64,000 bases of DNA from Skermanella aerolata KACC 11604 (GCF_000936425.1 NZ_AVFK01000020.1:62001-126000), one strand, 5' to 3'; positions 1 through 9,035 are shown, numbered from the stretch's first letter. Notes: generated from the sequence alone by a model not told the origin. Translations and numbers: made by a program.

Positions 1-75
1 CGAAGTCACCATCAGGATCAGCGGCTGGCCCTGATGCATCATGTAAGGAATAACGGCGAGCTGGTTGCGAGGCAT
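1..75 (-). CDS. NUDIX hydrolase, N-terminal fragment cut by the window edge
   Basis: Reading the minus strand from an ATG at 75 to the edge gives 25 residues beginning MPRNQLAVIPYMMHQGQPLI and continuing LMVTS. This hydrophobic strand followed by a short loop and a second strand is the usual opening of NUDIX pyrophosphohydrolases, before the Nudix box. The box itself lies outside the window, so the family call is inference from the N-terminus alone. The gene is divergent from the lipid kinase at 321, and the 245 bases between them hold no other feature I can support. Confidence 0.45.
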   Translation of the reverse strand, partial: MPRNQLAVIPYMMHQGQPLILMVTS

Positions 76-320
76 TGAGCTGAAGTCTCTCGTGCGGGTG
101 TGGAGTACTCGAATTATTAGGGTAAACAATGAATGAATGGTAATCGCCGGCACATTGTCCCAAGGGAAAATGGGCGTCTTCCAAAAGATGTATGTGGACA
201 GGTCTGGAGGGGGTTTACGCGAGATCTTAAAAAACCGCTTAAATCCTATGTTAATGGCTATGGCTCGACTCCCGGCGTATTTCCTTCGGACCGCCGGAAC
301 TGCGAGCAAGTCCGGCATGT

Positions 321-1238
321 TTGCCGCGTATGCGCGCACTTCTCCTCCATAGCCCCTCCGCCGGGGAGGGTGGTCCATCCAAGGACCTTCTCCTCGACCT
401 GTTCCGAAAATCGGGCTTCGACCCGTGCTATTGCTCCGTCAAGGACATCGCCATCGTCGAAACCCTGGGCCAGCCCCACGACCTGATCGTCGCCATCGGC
501 GGCGACGGCACGGTGACCCGGGTCTTGACCCACATGCCCGACCGGAGCATCCCCGTCGCCATCCTGCCACAGGGCACGGCGAACAACATCGCCCGGTCGC
601 TGGGCATCTCCGGCGATCCGGAAGCCCTGGTTCCCGCCCTGCGCGACGCCGCCAGGCGGCCGTTCGACATAGCGGCCGCGACGGGTCCCTGGGGCAAGCA
701 CCGCTTCATCGAGGCGGTCGGGCTGGGGCTGCTGGCGCGCGGCATGGCGGAGATCGACGCCGCCGACATTTCCGGCCAGGAGCAACTGGTGTGCAGCCGC
801 CGGAAGTTCGCCCGCCTGCTGACGGAGGCCGAGCCGGAACACCTTGAAATGACCCTGGACGGCAAGGAACTCGCCGGCGACTTCCTGGTGCTGGAGATCA
901 TGAACATCAGCCATGTCGGACCAGGCCTCAACCTTGCGCCCAACGCCGATCCCGGCGACGGCCTGCTCGACGTCGTCCATGCCCATGCGGACCGACGCGA
1001 GGCCCTGCTGGAATGGCTCAACGAGGGCGACTACGGCGAAGAACCCCCGGTCGACATCACCCGCGCCAAGGTCGTGGAAGTCACCTGGGCGGGCACCTCG
1101 CTGCGCCTGGGCGACAACTTCTCTCCGGCGCCGGGCGCCGTGCCCAAGCTGACCGTCGGTCTGGAACCCGAACAGGCCTGCGTCCTGATCCCGTCCATCG
1201 ATACTCCCTCTGCCAACCATGAAGAGGGCCGGCCATGA
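321..1238 (+). CDS. Diacylglycerol/lipid kinase family protein (YegS-like)
   Basis: A 305-residue DAGK-catalytic-domain protein expected to phosphorylate a lipid head group or a related alcohol with ATP. The hallmark GGDGT nucleotide-binding motif is at residues 60-64 and is followed by LPQGTANNIARSLG, the second conserved motif of the family. A C-terminal half with the usual GDG..D.V pattern (PGDGLLDVVHA) completes the fold. The reading frame opens with TTG at 321; an ATG three codons later (330) is equally possible because neither has a clear ribosome-binding site. Its stop overlaps the start of the inositol-phosphatase-family gene by four bases (ATGA), so the two are translationally coupled. 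Substrate cannot be told from sequence. Confidence 0.85.
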   Translation: MPRMRALLLHSPSAGEGGPSKDLLLDLFRKSGFDPCYCSVKDIAIVETLGQPHDLIVAIGGDGTVTRVLTHMPDRSIPVAILPQGTANNIARSLGISGDPEALVPALRDAARRPFDIAAATGPWGKHRFIEAVGLGLLARGMAEIDAADISGQEQLVCSRRKFARLLTEAEPEHLEMTLDGKELAGDFLVLEIMNISHVGPGLNLAPNADPGDGLLDVVHAHADRREALLEWLNEGDYGEEPPVDITRAKVVEVTWAGTSLRLGDNFSPAPGAVPKLTVGLEPEQACVLIPSIDTPSANHEEGRP

Positions 1239-2095
1239 CCACCGACGACATCCCCGATGTCATCCTGCGGGAGATCGAGCGCACGGCGGTCGAACTGGCT
1301 GGTCTGGCGGGAACGGAGATCATGGCGGCGCTGGGCCGGACGCTGGAGGTCCGCTACAAGGGCGTTCCCGGCGACACGCCAACCTTCCGCGATCCCGTTT
1401 CGGAAGTGGACAGTGAGGTCGAGGTGCTGATCCGGGCTCGTCTGGCCGACCGCTTCCCCGAACACGACATCCTGGGCGAGGAGATGGACGAGCGGCCTGG
1501 CCGCGACCACGACTTCGTCTGGGCGGTCGATCCGATCGACGGCACCACCAATTTCGTCAACGGCTTTCCGCTTTATGCCGCGTCGATCGGCGTGCTTCAC
1601 CGGGGCCGGCCCGTCGTCGGCGCGGTCTGGTGCAGCACCAGCCACGCGCTCCGCACCGGCGTCTACCACGCCCGTGCCGGCGGCGAGCTTTGCTTCGACC
1701 AGGAACCGCTGAAGTCGAGGGCCAATCCCGCCGTGCGCCGGCGTCTTGCCGGCGAACCGGAGGCGACCGCCGACGCCGGCTTGTCCTGGGATATCCGCAA
1801 GACCGGCTCCGCCGCCATCGAATGCGCCTTCGTCGCGGCCGGGCTGCTGCGGGTCGCCCGCTTCCAGCGCCCGAACGTCTGGGACGTGGCCGGCGGAATC
1901 CCGCTGGTGCTGGCGGCCGGCGGCGAGGTCCGATGCGGCGATAAGGGTGGCTGGACGACGCTGGAGCGGATCGAGGCGACGACCGATCCGGCCGGAGGCG
2001 AACCCGATCTCCGCAACTGGCGGCTCCCACTGATCCTCGGCGATGCCGAGGCCGTGAGGCAGATGGCGGAGGCGCGGCAGTCCTCCAGCCGCTGA
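1235..2095 (+). CDS. Inositol monophosphatase family phosphatase
   Basis: A 286-residue Mg2+-dependent phosphatase of the IMPase/CysQ/FBPase fold. The metal-binding motif DPIDGTTNF begins at Asp99, preceded by LGEEMDE which supplies the first metal-ligating Glu. The second motif, WDVAGG, has Asp217, followed by LAAGGEV. It is coupled to the upstream lipid kinase by a four-base overlap, which hints at a shared phospholipid or inositol-related role. Members hydrolyse inositol-1-phosphate, 3'-phosphoadenosine phosphates or sugar phosphates, and I cannot choose between these by eye. Family membership is secure. Confidence 0.88.
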   Translation: MTTDDIPDVILREIERTAVELAGLAGTEIMAALGRTLEVRYKGVPGDTPTFRDPVSEVDSEVEVLIRARLADRFPEHDILGEEMDERPGRDHDFVWAVDPIDGTTNFVNGFPLYAASIGVLHRGRPVVGAVWCSTSHALRTGVYHARAGGELCFDQEPLKSRANPAVRRRLAGEPEATADAGLSWDIRKTGSAAIECAFVAAGLLRVARFQRPNVWDVAGGIPLVLAAGGEVRCGDKGGWTTLERIEATTDPAGGEPDLRNWRLPLILGDAEAVRQMAEARQSSSR

Positions 2096-2106
2096 GCGAT
2101 TTCTCG

Positions 2107-2143
2107 CCCGCTGAACCCGCCCGCTGAACCCGCCCGCTGAACA
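2107..2143. repeat. Three tandem copies of a 13-base unit
   Basis: Just after the IMPase stop, the unit CCCGCTGAACCCG is repeated twice exactly and a third time partially (CCCGCTGAACA). It lies in the 125-base gap before the GH13 gene. It does not form a hairpin with a T tract, so I do not call it a terminator. Probably a slipped-strand expansion. Confidence 0.85.
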
Positions 2144-2220
2144 GACGGCCTTTTCCAAGCGTTACGCCTGCGACACGTCCGGAAAAGCCGTCTCCCCTCA
2201 CCGGCAGCGAAAGCGAGAGC

Positions 2221-3894
2221 ATGGATATCACCCGCACCAGCGATACATGGTGGAAGAACGCCGTTTTCTACTGCCTCGACGTCGAGACCTTCCAGGACAG
2301 CGACGGGGATGGCATCGGCGACTTCAACGGGCTGATCCAGCGGATCGACTATCTGGCCGGACTGGGCGTCACCTGCCTGTGGCTGATGCCGTTCTATCCG
2401 ACCGCCGACCGGGACGACGGCTACGACATCACCGACTACTACTCGGTCGATCCCAGGCTTGGCACGCTCGGCGATTTCGTCGAGTTCATCCGGACCGCGC
2501 GGGACCGGGGCATCCGCGTCATCGCGGATCTGGTGGTCAACCACACCTCGCACGAGCATCCCTGGTTCCAGGCATCCAGGTCCGATCCCAACTCCCGGTA
2601 CCGCGACTGGTACGTCTGGCGCGACGAGATCCCCAAGGACGGGCCGACGGATCTGGTCTTCCCGGACAAGGAGGACAGCAACTGGGAATGGGACGAGGTA
2701 GCGAAGCAGTATTACCTGCACCGTTTCTATAAGCAGCAGCCCGACCTGAACATCGGCAGTTCCGCCGTGCGCGACGAGATCCGCAAGATCGTCGGCTTCT
2801 GGCTGGAGCTGGGGCTGTCCGGCTTCCGCGTCGATGCCGTTCCCTTTCTGCTGGAGACGGTCGGCATCGCGGGGCGGGTCGATCTGGCACCCCACGATTG
2901 GCTGTGCGACCTGCGCGCCTTCCTCAGCCGGCGCCAGGGCGACGCCATCCTGATGGGCGAAGTCAACCTGGAGCCGGAGGAAGTCCGCCGTTTCTTCGGC
3001 GACGAGGACGGCGACGAGCTTCACATGTGCATCAACTTCAACCTGAACCAGACCATGGCGCTGGCGGTCGCGCGCGGCGACGCCGGGGCCATGGTCCACG
3101 GCATGCGGGCGCTGTCGTCCCTGCCGAAGAATGCCCAATGGGGCAACTTCGTGCGGAACCATGACGAATGGTCGCTGGACAAGCTGACCGAGGCGGAACG
3201 GCAAGAGGTCTTCAGCCAGTTCGGCCCCAAGGAGGACATGCAGCTCTTCGGCCGTGGACTGCGCCGCCGGCTTCCGACGATGCTGAACGGCGACGAAGCG
3301 AGGATACGCATGGTCTACGCCCTGATGTTCTCGATGCCGGGCGCTCCGGTGCTGTTCTACGGCGAGGAGATCGGCATGGCCGAGAACCTTGCGATCCCCG
3401 GACGCATGAGCGTGCGGTCCCCCATGCAGTGGTCCGACGAAAAGAACGGCGGCTTCTCCACCGCGCAGCCGGAGGATCTGCGCCGCCCCGTCGTCAGCGG
3501 CAAGCGCTGGGGACCCGCGACGGTCAACGTGGCGGCCCAGCGCCGCGACGACGGGTCCATGCTCAACTGGATCGAACGGCTGATCCGGCGCCGTCACGAA
3601 ACGGCGGAGATCGCCTATGGCAAATGGAGCATCGTCCCGGTCAGGCAGGCTTCGGTCCTGGCGGTCAGCTACGATTGGGACGGAAGGGTCGTCCTGGTGA
3701 TCCACAACCTGTCATCGAAGCCGACCGAAGCCTCCTTCGACGTCGAGCCGACGGCCGGCTGGCAGGGGCTGATCGACCTGTTCGGACGCGGCGACTTCTC
3801 GCTCGCCAAGAACGGCGCCGTGCATGTGGAACTGGAAGCCTATGGGTGCCGCTGGTTCCGCGTGCGCCGATCGGGAGACACGATCCTGCTTTAG
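2221..3894 (+). CDS. GH13 alpha-amylase family enzyme, trehalose synthase-like
   Basis: A 557-residue glycoside hydrolase family 13 protein. The (beta/alpha)8 barrel starts at once with WWKNAVFYCLDVETF and DSDGDGIGDFNGL, typical of trehalose synthase/alpha-glucosidase members. Region I is DLVVNHTS. The catalytic nucleophile is Asp205 (FRVDAVPFL), the acid/base is Glu247 (MGEVNLEP) and the transition-state stabiliser is Asp315 (VRNHDEW). A C-terminal beta domain follows. No signal peptide is present, so it should act in the cytosol on maltose, trehalose or short glucans. It could be a TreS isomerase without the fused maltokinase or a simple alpha-glucosidase. glgC and pgm lie about 40 kb away in this window. 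The preceding gap carries a 13-base tandem repeat. Confidence 0.85.
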   Translation: MDITRTSDTWWKNAVFYCLDVETFQDSDGDGIGDFNGLIQRIDYLAGLGVTCLWLMPFYPTADRDDGYDITDYYSVDPRLGTLGDFVEFIRTARDRGIRVIADLVVNHTSHEHPWFQASRSDPNSRYRDWYVWRDEIPKDGPTDLVFPDKEDSNWEWDEVAKQYYLHRFYKQQPDLNIGSSAVRDEIRKIVGFWLELGLSGFRVDAVPFLLETVGIAGRVDLAPHDWLCDLRAFLSRRQGDAILMGEVNLEPEEVRRFFGDEDGDELHMCINFNLNQTMALAVARGDAGAMVHGMRALSSLPKNAQWGNFVRNHDEWSLDKLTEAERQEVFSQFGPKEDMQLFGRGLRRRLPTMLNGDEARIRMVYALMFSMPGAPVLFYGEEIGMAENLAIPGRMSVRSPMQWSDEKNGGFSTAQPEDLRRPVVSGKRWGPATVNVAAQRRDDGSMLNWIERLIRRRHETAEIAYGKWSIVPVRQASVLAVSYDWDGRVVLVIHNLSSKPTEASFDVEPTAGWQGLIDLFGRGDFSLAKNGAVHVELEAYGCRWFRVRRSGDTILL

Positions 3895-3957
3895 CAATAG
3901 ACTTAAAGTAACAGAGTTGAGCGTAAGTATTGCCTGTCCAAACCGTTTGGGGCAGAT

Positions 3958-3984
3958 CTCCGCCTTTGGTCAAGAAAGGCGGAG
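3958..3984. terminator. 10-bp perfect hairpin downstream of the GH13 gene
   Basis: CTCCGCCTTT at 3958-3967 pairs with AAAGGCGGAG at 3975-3984 around a seven-base loop, 64 bases after the GH13 stop. No T run follows on either strand (AAAATA follows on the plus strand), so intrinsic termination is only possible. It could instead be an RNA-stabilising 3' end. Confidence 0.4.
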
Positions 3985-4118
3985 AAAATACTCATAACTA
4001 TTCGGCAAATTACAATCGTTTCACACGATCTTAAATGTTGCCCGTACATTCTTTGATGACTGGCGCGCATTTACCCTATGCGTATGATGGCTTTTTGGAT
4101 CAGAGACGGCGGCAGTAA

Positions 4119-4751
4119 ATGGCGCGGAACCCAGACCATTCGATTCCTCCGGCAATCTCCCAAGCCGGACCCCGGCCATCGCGGGCAGAAGCGGAGGAGG
4201 CCGTAAGGACCCTGCTGCGCTGGGCGGGCGACGATCCCTCCCGGGAAGGCCTGGCCGAGACGCCGGCCCGCGTCGCCCGCGCCTTCGACGAATTCTTCGC
4301 CGGCTACGCTATCGATCCCGGCCTGTTGCTGGCACGGACCTTCGAGGAGGTCGACGGCTACGACGAGATGGTCCTGCTCCGCGACATCCGGTTCGAAAGC
4401 TATTGCGAGCACCACATGGTCCCGATCATCGGCAAGGTGCATGTGGCCTATCTGCCGCGGCACCGCGTGGTCGGCATTTCCAAGCTGGCGCGCGTGATCG
4501 AAGTCTTCGCCAAGAGGCTCCAGATCCAGGAGAAGATGACGGCGCAGATCGCCAATACGATCGACGAGGTGCTTCAGCCCGAGGGCGTCGCCGTCGTCAT
4601 CGAGGGAGAGCACCAGTGCATGACCACGCGGGGCGTCCACAAGCCGGGCGTCGGCATGATCACCAGCCGCATGCTGGGTGCGTTCCGAACAAATCCCTCG
4701 ACCCGGCAGGAGTTCCTGTCCCTGGTCGGCAATCCCGGCATCCATGGATGA
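4119..4751 (+). CDS. folE: GTP cyclohydrolase I
   Basis: A 210-residue FolE, which converts GTP to 7,8-dihydroneopterin triphosphate, the first step to folate and pterin cofactors. The zinc-binding signature CEHHM and the second cysteine in the HQCMTTRGV motif are both present. So are the substrate-binding stretches [17 protein letters not shown] and [13 protein letters not shown]. Length and C-terminal helix ([13 protein letters not shown]) are normal for the type IA enzyme. No other folate gene is nearby. Instead it is followed, with a short overlap, by a periplasmic SUOX-fold protein and a sensor kinase, which suggests that this copy serves pterin production for signalling rather than, or as well as, folate. 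Confidence 0.96.
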   Translation: MARNPDHSIPPAISQAGPRPSRAEAEEAVRTLLRWAGDDPSREGLAETPARVARAFDEFFAGYAIDPGLLLARTFEEVDGYDEMVLLRDIRFESYCEHHMVPIIGKVHVAYLPRHRVVGISKLARVIEVFAKRLQIQEKMTAQIANTIDEVLQPEGVAVVIEGEHQCMTTRGVHKPGVGMITSRMLGAFRTNPSTRQEFLSLVGNPGIHG

Positions 4752-5343
4752 GATCGCCAGCATGATGTCTTCTCTTACTTCCCGGATCGCTGCCCTGGCC
4801 CTCGGCATGGCGCTGGTGTTCTCGCCCGCGGCTTTCTCCGCGGCTGCCGTCGCGCAGTCTTCGAAGGATTACCAGACCGTCACCGAACCTGCCCTGAAGC
4901 AGGGCATGGAGGTGCCGGAACCGACCGGGCCGGTGGTGCTGACGGTGAAGGGCAGGATAAAGTCCGGCAAGCCGGTTCGGTTCGACCTGGCGACGCTGGA
5001 GAGCCTGGGCCTGATTCGCTTCACCACCCCGACCAGCTGGACCACGGAGCCTGCGACCTTCGAAGGCGTGCTGCTGTCGGCCCTGCTCGACGTCGTGGGG
5101 GCCGATCCTGCCGCGAAGTCGCTCACCCTGACAGCGCTCAACGATTATGAAAGCCCGGCGCCGATCGCCGACGGGCGGAAATGGCCGGTGATGCTGGCGC
5201 TCAAGCGGGACGGCGAATACATGTCGCGGCGCGACCGGGGTCCGATATGGATGATCTATCCGCAGCACGCCTATCCCGAAGCCGGGAAGCGGGAATATCT
5301 TTCGCGCTGGGTGTGGCAGCTGAAGGCGATAACGGTGGAGTGA
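4744..5343 (+). CDS. Periplasmic SUOX-fold (molybdopterin-oxidoreductase-like) protein, PruR-like pterin-binding candidate
   Basis: About 199 residues from ATG 4744, or 193 from ATG 4762; the start overlaps the end of folE. A signal peptide with a long alanine-rich core ends near the AAAVAQ cleavage region. The mature part has the sulfite-oxidase-type fold, with [26 protein letters not shown], the [15 protein letters not shown] core and the C-terminal [10 protein letters not shown] segment. The whole protein contains no cysteine, so it cannot ligate molybdenum as the enzymes do. This is the pattern of PruR, the Agrobacterium tumefaciens periplasmic pterin-binding protein that controls the receptor DcpA. 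Lying between folE and a kinase with a periplasmic domain fits a ligand-presenting role. The PruR assignment is inference; the fold call is firm. Confidence 0.75.
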   Translation: MDEIASMMSSLTSRIAALALGMALVFSPAAFSAAAVAQSSKDYQTVTEPALKQGMEVPEPTGPVVLTVKGRIKSGKPVRFDLATLESLGLIRFTTPTSWTTEPATFEGVLLSALLDVVGADPAAKSLTLTALNDYESPAPIADGRKWPVMLALKRDGEYMSRRDRGPIWMIYPQHAYPEAGKREYLSRWVWQLKAITVE

Positions 5344-5386
5344 TGCTCAGGAACGGGGCAAACTTCACCGGAGGCGTTTGCCACTG

Positions 5387-6808
5387 ATGCTGACCGGGAA
5401 AAGGATCATGGACCTGGGCAAACTTGTATGGACGATATCGTTCCTGCTCGTGCTGCTCAGTTCGCCCCTGCTGGTCTTCGATCTGATCGCCATCCAGCGC
5501 TCCGTCGAAATCGCGAGTGGCGCCGATATCTGGTACGACGGGCAGATGTCCGCCGATTTGCTGCGCCTGCAGGTCGCGGTCCGCGAGATCGAGGCCGATT
5601 CCCCCCCCGAGGTCTTCGAGGAAGTCCGGCTGCGGCTGGACAATGCGTTCAACCGGCTGAACTCGCTGCCGGAGCCCGGCAGTTCCGCCTGGCATACCCA
5701 GGGCATCAGCCGTGAAGGCGAACTGAGCAGCATCCGGGTCCAGCTGGATGCGATCGATCACAACCTCAAGCTGATGGAAACCGATCCCCGGGCCTTCCGC
5801 GCCTTGGCCGACCAGGAAGTGCGCAACGCCATCGTCAGCCAGCGCAAGGTCTCGCTACAGGTCCAGGATCGCCAGAACGAGGTGATCGGGAGCATGCAGA
5901 GCCAGGTCAGCGCCTTCAAGATCAAGCTGATGGGCTATGGCGTCGGCTTCGTCGTCCTTGTGCTGGCGCTGGCGTGGCTGATGCGGCGTCACATGCAGTC
6001 AGAGTCGAGGCTGCGGGGGACCAACCAGCAACTCCTGGAACTGACCGACAACCTGGTGGTGGCGCGGGACGCGGCGCTCCGGTCCAGCCAGGCCAAATCG
6101 AACTTCCTCGCCAATGTCAGCCATGAGCTTCGGACGCCGCTCAACGCCATCCTCGGCTTCTCGGAAGCCTTGGCCAGCGGCATCTTCGGCCGGCTCGGCG
6201 AACGGCAGGCCGAGTATATCGGCGACATCCATCTTTCCGGCAAACGGCTGCTGGCGCTGATCAACGACATCCTCGACCTGTCCAAGCTGGAGGCGGGCAA
6301 GATGGAGATGCGGGAGGAACTGGTGGACCTGAGCCGGGTCGCGGCCGATGCGGTGCGCGACCTGCGCGAAGCCTCCCGCGCGGCCGACGTCGCGATCGAG
6401 CTGGACCTGCCGCCTACGCTGAGCGTACTGGGCGACCAGCTGCGTCTGCGCCAAGTGCTGGACAACCTGCTGTCCAATTCGGTCAAGTTCACGCCGCCCG
6501 GCGGGCTGATCGGCCTGTCGGTCAAGCGGCAGCCGGACGGCGGCACGATGATCGTCGTGACCGATACGGGCGTCGGCATACCGTCCGACGATCTGGCGCG
6601 GGTCTTCCAGCCGTTCGAGCAGTCCGACAGCCATCTGGCCCGCAAGGCCCAGGGCACCGGCCTGGGCCTGCCCCTTGTCCGCCAGTTGGTGGAGCGCCAC
6701 GGCGGCACCGTCCGCATGTCGAGCGAGACCGGCGTCGGCACCGAGGTCGTGATCGAACTTCCGGCGGAGCGCACGCTGCGCACCGATTACGTCCGCTCCA
6801 TTGGCTAA
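5387..6808 (+). CDS. Membrane sensor histidine kinase with a helical periplasmic domain
   Basis: A 473-residue inner-membrane kinase. A first membrane helix (about residues 8-30) and a second (about 176-198, GYGVGFVVLVLALAWLM) bracket a roughly 145-residue periplasmic region that looks wholly alpha-helical. A HisKA dimerisation domain carries the phospho-accepting His246 in NVSHELRTPLNA. The ATPase domain shows the N box (DNLLSNSVKF), G1 (DTGVGIP), F box and G2 (GTGLGLPL). There is no receiver domain and no response-regulator gene beside it, so it is an orphan kinase. It starts 43 bases after the SUOX-fold gene and GGAGG precedes ATG 5387; alternatives are TTG 5378 and ATG 5408. The arrangement resembles PruR-DcpA with a kinase as output. 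Confidence 0.85.
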   Translation: MLTGKRIMDLGKLVWTISFLLVLLSSPLLVFDLIAIQRSVEIASGADIWYDGQMSADLLRLQVAVREIEADSPPEVFEEVRLRLDNAFNRLNSLPEPGSSAWHTQGISREGELSSIRVQLDAIDHNLKLMETDPRAFRALADQEVRNAIVSQRKVSLQVQDRQNEVIGSMQSQVSAFKIKLMGYGVGFVVLVLALAWLMRRHMQSESRLRGTNQQLLELTDNLVVARDAALRSSQAKSNFLANVSHELRTPLNAILGFSEALASGIFGRLGERQAEYIGDIHLSGKRLLALINDILDLSKLEAGKMEMREELVDLSRVAADAVRDLREASRAADVAIELDLPPTLSVLGDQLRLRQVLDNLLSNSVKFTPPGGLIGLSVKRQPDGGTMIVVTDTGVGIPSDDLARVFQPFEQSDSHLARKAQGTGLGLPLVRQLVERHGGTVRMSSETGVGTEVVIELPAERTLRTDYVRSIG

Positions 6809-6845
6809 GCGGGACGGCGGCTAGGCAGGACGGCGGCGCCCCGGC

Positions 6846-7652
6846 TTACGAATATTCCGCCAGGGAGCGGGCCGGCGGCAGCGACGGCGCGTGGACCTTG
6901 GCGGACAGCAGGGCTTCGACCAATGGCGACTCCGGGTCGCGATAAGCGACATGCATCTCGCCGGACAGCGATTTCAGCCTAAGTCCTTCCCTGGACAGGC
7001 AAAGCTCCAGGCTTTTCGCGCTGTGCAGACGGATATGGCCGTTGCGGGGGCGGGCATACCACCAGCCCAGGCGCAGCTCGCCGATATCGGGCGGTTGCAG
7101 CAGCGTACTGAGCAGGATCGCGCCGTCCGCCGCCGTGTGGCGGGCCAGTTCGGCGAACAGCCCGCGCTGGTCCGGGACATGCTCGACCACCTCGAAGCAG
7201 GTGACGAGATCGAAGGTCCCGTCGGGGAACCGCGGGGTGTCGCCATAGAAGGGATCGCAGGAGATGACGTTCTGAAAACCACGTTCGATCAGCATCCGCG
7301 CCATCAACCCGTCGCCGCCGCCCCAGTCCAGGATCTCCAGATCTCTCCTGAAATTCCCGACCATGGCGTCGATCATGGCGGAGTTGCGCGCCGGCCGGTC
7401 ATAGGTGAAGGGCGGGTCCGCCAGGACGTAGCTTTCGTTGTAGATCCGATCCTGGAAGTCGCGGGCGGTCCAGTCGTCCAGGCAGGCCGTCCAGATATGG
7501 CCGCACCTGCTGCAGGAGCTGTAGTGGACGGCTATCCCGGTATTGGAAAACATGCGACGGCCTTCGAAGGCGTCATTGCAGCTTTCGCCAAGATCGATAA
7601 GACCGATGGAAGTACCGGAAGCAGAGCAGCAGGGACAATAGCGCGCGAGCAA
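6846..7652 (-). CDS. Class I SAM-dependent methyltransferase with N-terminal Cys-rich segment
   Basis: A 268-residue protein with a Rossmann-type methyltransferase core. Motif I is ILDWGGGDGLM, then SCDPFYG, and the motif IV/post region is FDLVTCFEVVEHVPD. The N-terminal 55 residues contain CPCC and CSRCGH, spaced like a zinc ribbon; this N-terminal ribbon plus methyltransferase arrangement is known among sugar C-methyltransferase-like and related proteins. The only in-frame start before the ribbon is TTG at 7652, preceded by GGGG. It is convergent with the sensor kinase and divergent from the radical SAM gene. Substrate is unknown. Confidence 0.75.
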   Translation of the reverse strand: MLARYCPCCSASGTSIGLIDLGESCNDAFEGRRMFSNTGIAVHYSSCSRCGHIWTACLDDWTARDFQDRIYNESYVLADPPFTYDRPARNSAMIDAMVGNFRRDLEILDWGGGDGLMARMLIERGFQNVISCDPFYGDTPRFPDGTFDLVTCFEVVEHVPDQRGLFAELARHTAADGAILLSTLLQPPDIGELRLGWWYARPRNGHIRLHSAKSLELCLSREGLRLKSLSGEMHVAYRDPESPLVEALLSAKVHAPSLPPARSLAEYS

Positions 7653-7747
7653 GAAACACCCCGAAATGCAGGAAGCAGTAATGATCCGTGCCTAGGTAAC
7701 GCGGCGCCGGTTTATTGGTTTACAGGACAAATTGTTTCAACAGATTT

Positions 7748-7756
7748 TGATATAAT
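7748..7756 (+). promoter_or_regulatory. Extended -10 promoter element before the radical SAM gene
   Basis: TGATATAAT matches the extended -10 consensus TGnTATAAT exactly. No good -35 is seen 16-18 bases upstream, which is usual for extended -10 promoters. It lies in an AT-rich stretch about 100 bases before the start of the photolyase-like gene at 7859. Confidence 0.5.
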
Positions 7757-7858
7757 GCGCAACTCCGCGATACGGAATATGACTGTCGGTGCACCCGTTG
7801 ATTTGACGAATGTCTCAATATTATTTCAGATACATCCTTCCGCACGTAAGGCTTGGCC

Positions 7859-8977
7859 ATGTCCGGCAGCGGCACGATGATGCTCGAAACCGCGATGGAG
7901 ACACGGCAGAGCCGCCGGCTGGCCAACCTGCTCGATATCGGGCGCATATATCTGGAGCCTGCCGTTCACGCCCATGCGCGCGGGCGCGAGATACTGGCCC
8001 GGTTCCCCGAAGCGGAGCTGATCGAGGTGGCGAGCCACTGGCGCATTCCCGAGCTGTTCGGAAACGAGGGCGCGGCGCGGGACTGGGTGCGCAACAAGCG
8101 CACCGTGCTGGTGCTGGGCGTCAAGAAGGCGATGACCATCAGGCCCAACGGCCGCTCGGCCGACTATATAGCGCCAGGAGCCAGCAACGGCTGCGCGCTG
8201 GCCTGCGTCTACTGCTACGTGCCGCGCCGCAAGGGCTTCGCCAACCCGATCACGACCTTCGTCAATATCGGCCAGATCTGCGCCGCGATCGAGCGTCACG
8301 CCACCAAGCTGGGACCCAGGACCGAGCCGGGCCAGACCGACCCGCACCGCTGGGTCTACGATATCGGGGAAAACGGCGATGCTTCGGTCGACGACCTGAT
8401 CGGCGGCAATGTCCGCGATCAGATCGAGCTATTCAGGCGGCTGCCCAATGCCAAGGGAAGCTTCGCGACCAAATACGTCAACCGCGACCTACTGGACCAT
8501 GACCCGAAGGGCGGCATGCGGATCAGGTTCAGCATGCTGCCGCACCGCCCGGCCAAGTTGCTCGACGTCCGCAGCAGTCCGATGACCGAACGGATCCGGG
8601 CGATCGAGGATTTCGTCCGGGCCGGCTGGGAAGTTCACCTGAACTTCAGCCCGGTGGTGGTCTATGAAGGCTGGACCGCCGACTATATCCGCCTGTTCGA
8701 GGAGTTGAACGACACCCTGTCACCCGTTGCCAAGGCTCAGGCGAAGGCGGAGGTCATCTTCCTGACCCATAACGCCGACTTGCACGACGTCAATCTGCAC
8801 TGGCACCCGAAGGCGGAAGACATGCTCTGGTCGCCCCGCCTTCAGGAAACGAAGCGCTCCGAGAATGGGCAGGAGAACCTGCGGTACCGCGCCGCGTTGA
8901 AGGCGCGGATGGTCCGCATGTTCCTGGATCTCATGGCGGAGCACCTGCCCTGGTGTCCCGTGCGCTATGCGTTCTGA
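7859..8977 (+). CDS. Spore photoproduct lyase family radical SAM protein
   Basis: A 372-residue radical SAM protein. The iron-sulphur cluster motif CALACVYC has cysteines 112, 116 and 119 with the canonical C-x3-C-x2-C spacing. The surrounding text (APGASNGC before it, YCYVPRRKG after it) and the later SMLPHRPAKLLDVRSSP and LNFSPVVVYEGW segments follow the SplB family, which repairs the thymine photodimer called spore photoproduct. The organism suggested by the window does not form endospores, so its substrate is an open question; SplB homologues occur in some alphaproteobacteria. ATG 7859 is preceded by AAGG at good distance. It appears monocistronic. Confidence 0.82.
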   Translation: MSGSGTMMLETAMETRQSRRLANLLDIGRIYLEPAVHAHARGREILARFPEAELIEVASHWRIPELFGNEGAARDWVRNKRTVLVLGVKKAMTIRPNGRSADYIAPGASNGCALACVYCYVPRRKGFANPITTFVNIGQICAAIERHATKLGPRTEPGQTDPHRWVYDIGENGDASVDDLIGGNVRDQIELFRRLPNAKGSFATKYVNRDLLDHDPKGGMRIRFSMLPHRPAKLLDVRSSPMTERIRAIEDFVRAGWEVHLNFSPVVVYEGWTADYIRLFEELNDTLSPVAKAQAKAEVIFLTHNADLHDVNLHWHPKAEDMLWSPRLQETKRSENGQENLRYRAALKARMVRMFLDLMAEHLPWCPVRYAF

Positions 8978-9035
8978 CGGGGCCGGTTTTGTCCGCCGGA
9001 TGGCGGCCTTGCGCCGTCGCGCTTGGCGCCAGCGA

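Noticed and set aside
1663-3705. 680-codon open frame on the minus strand
   Set aside because: Antisense to the IMPase and GH13 genes, which carry all catalytic motifs.
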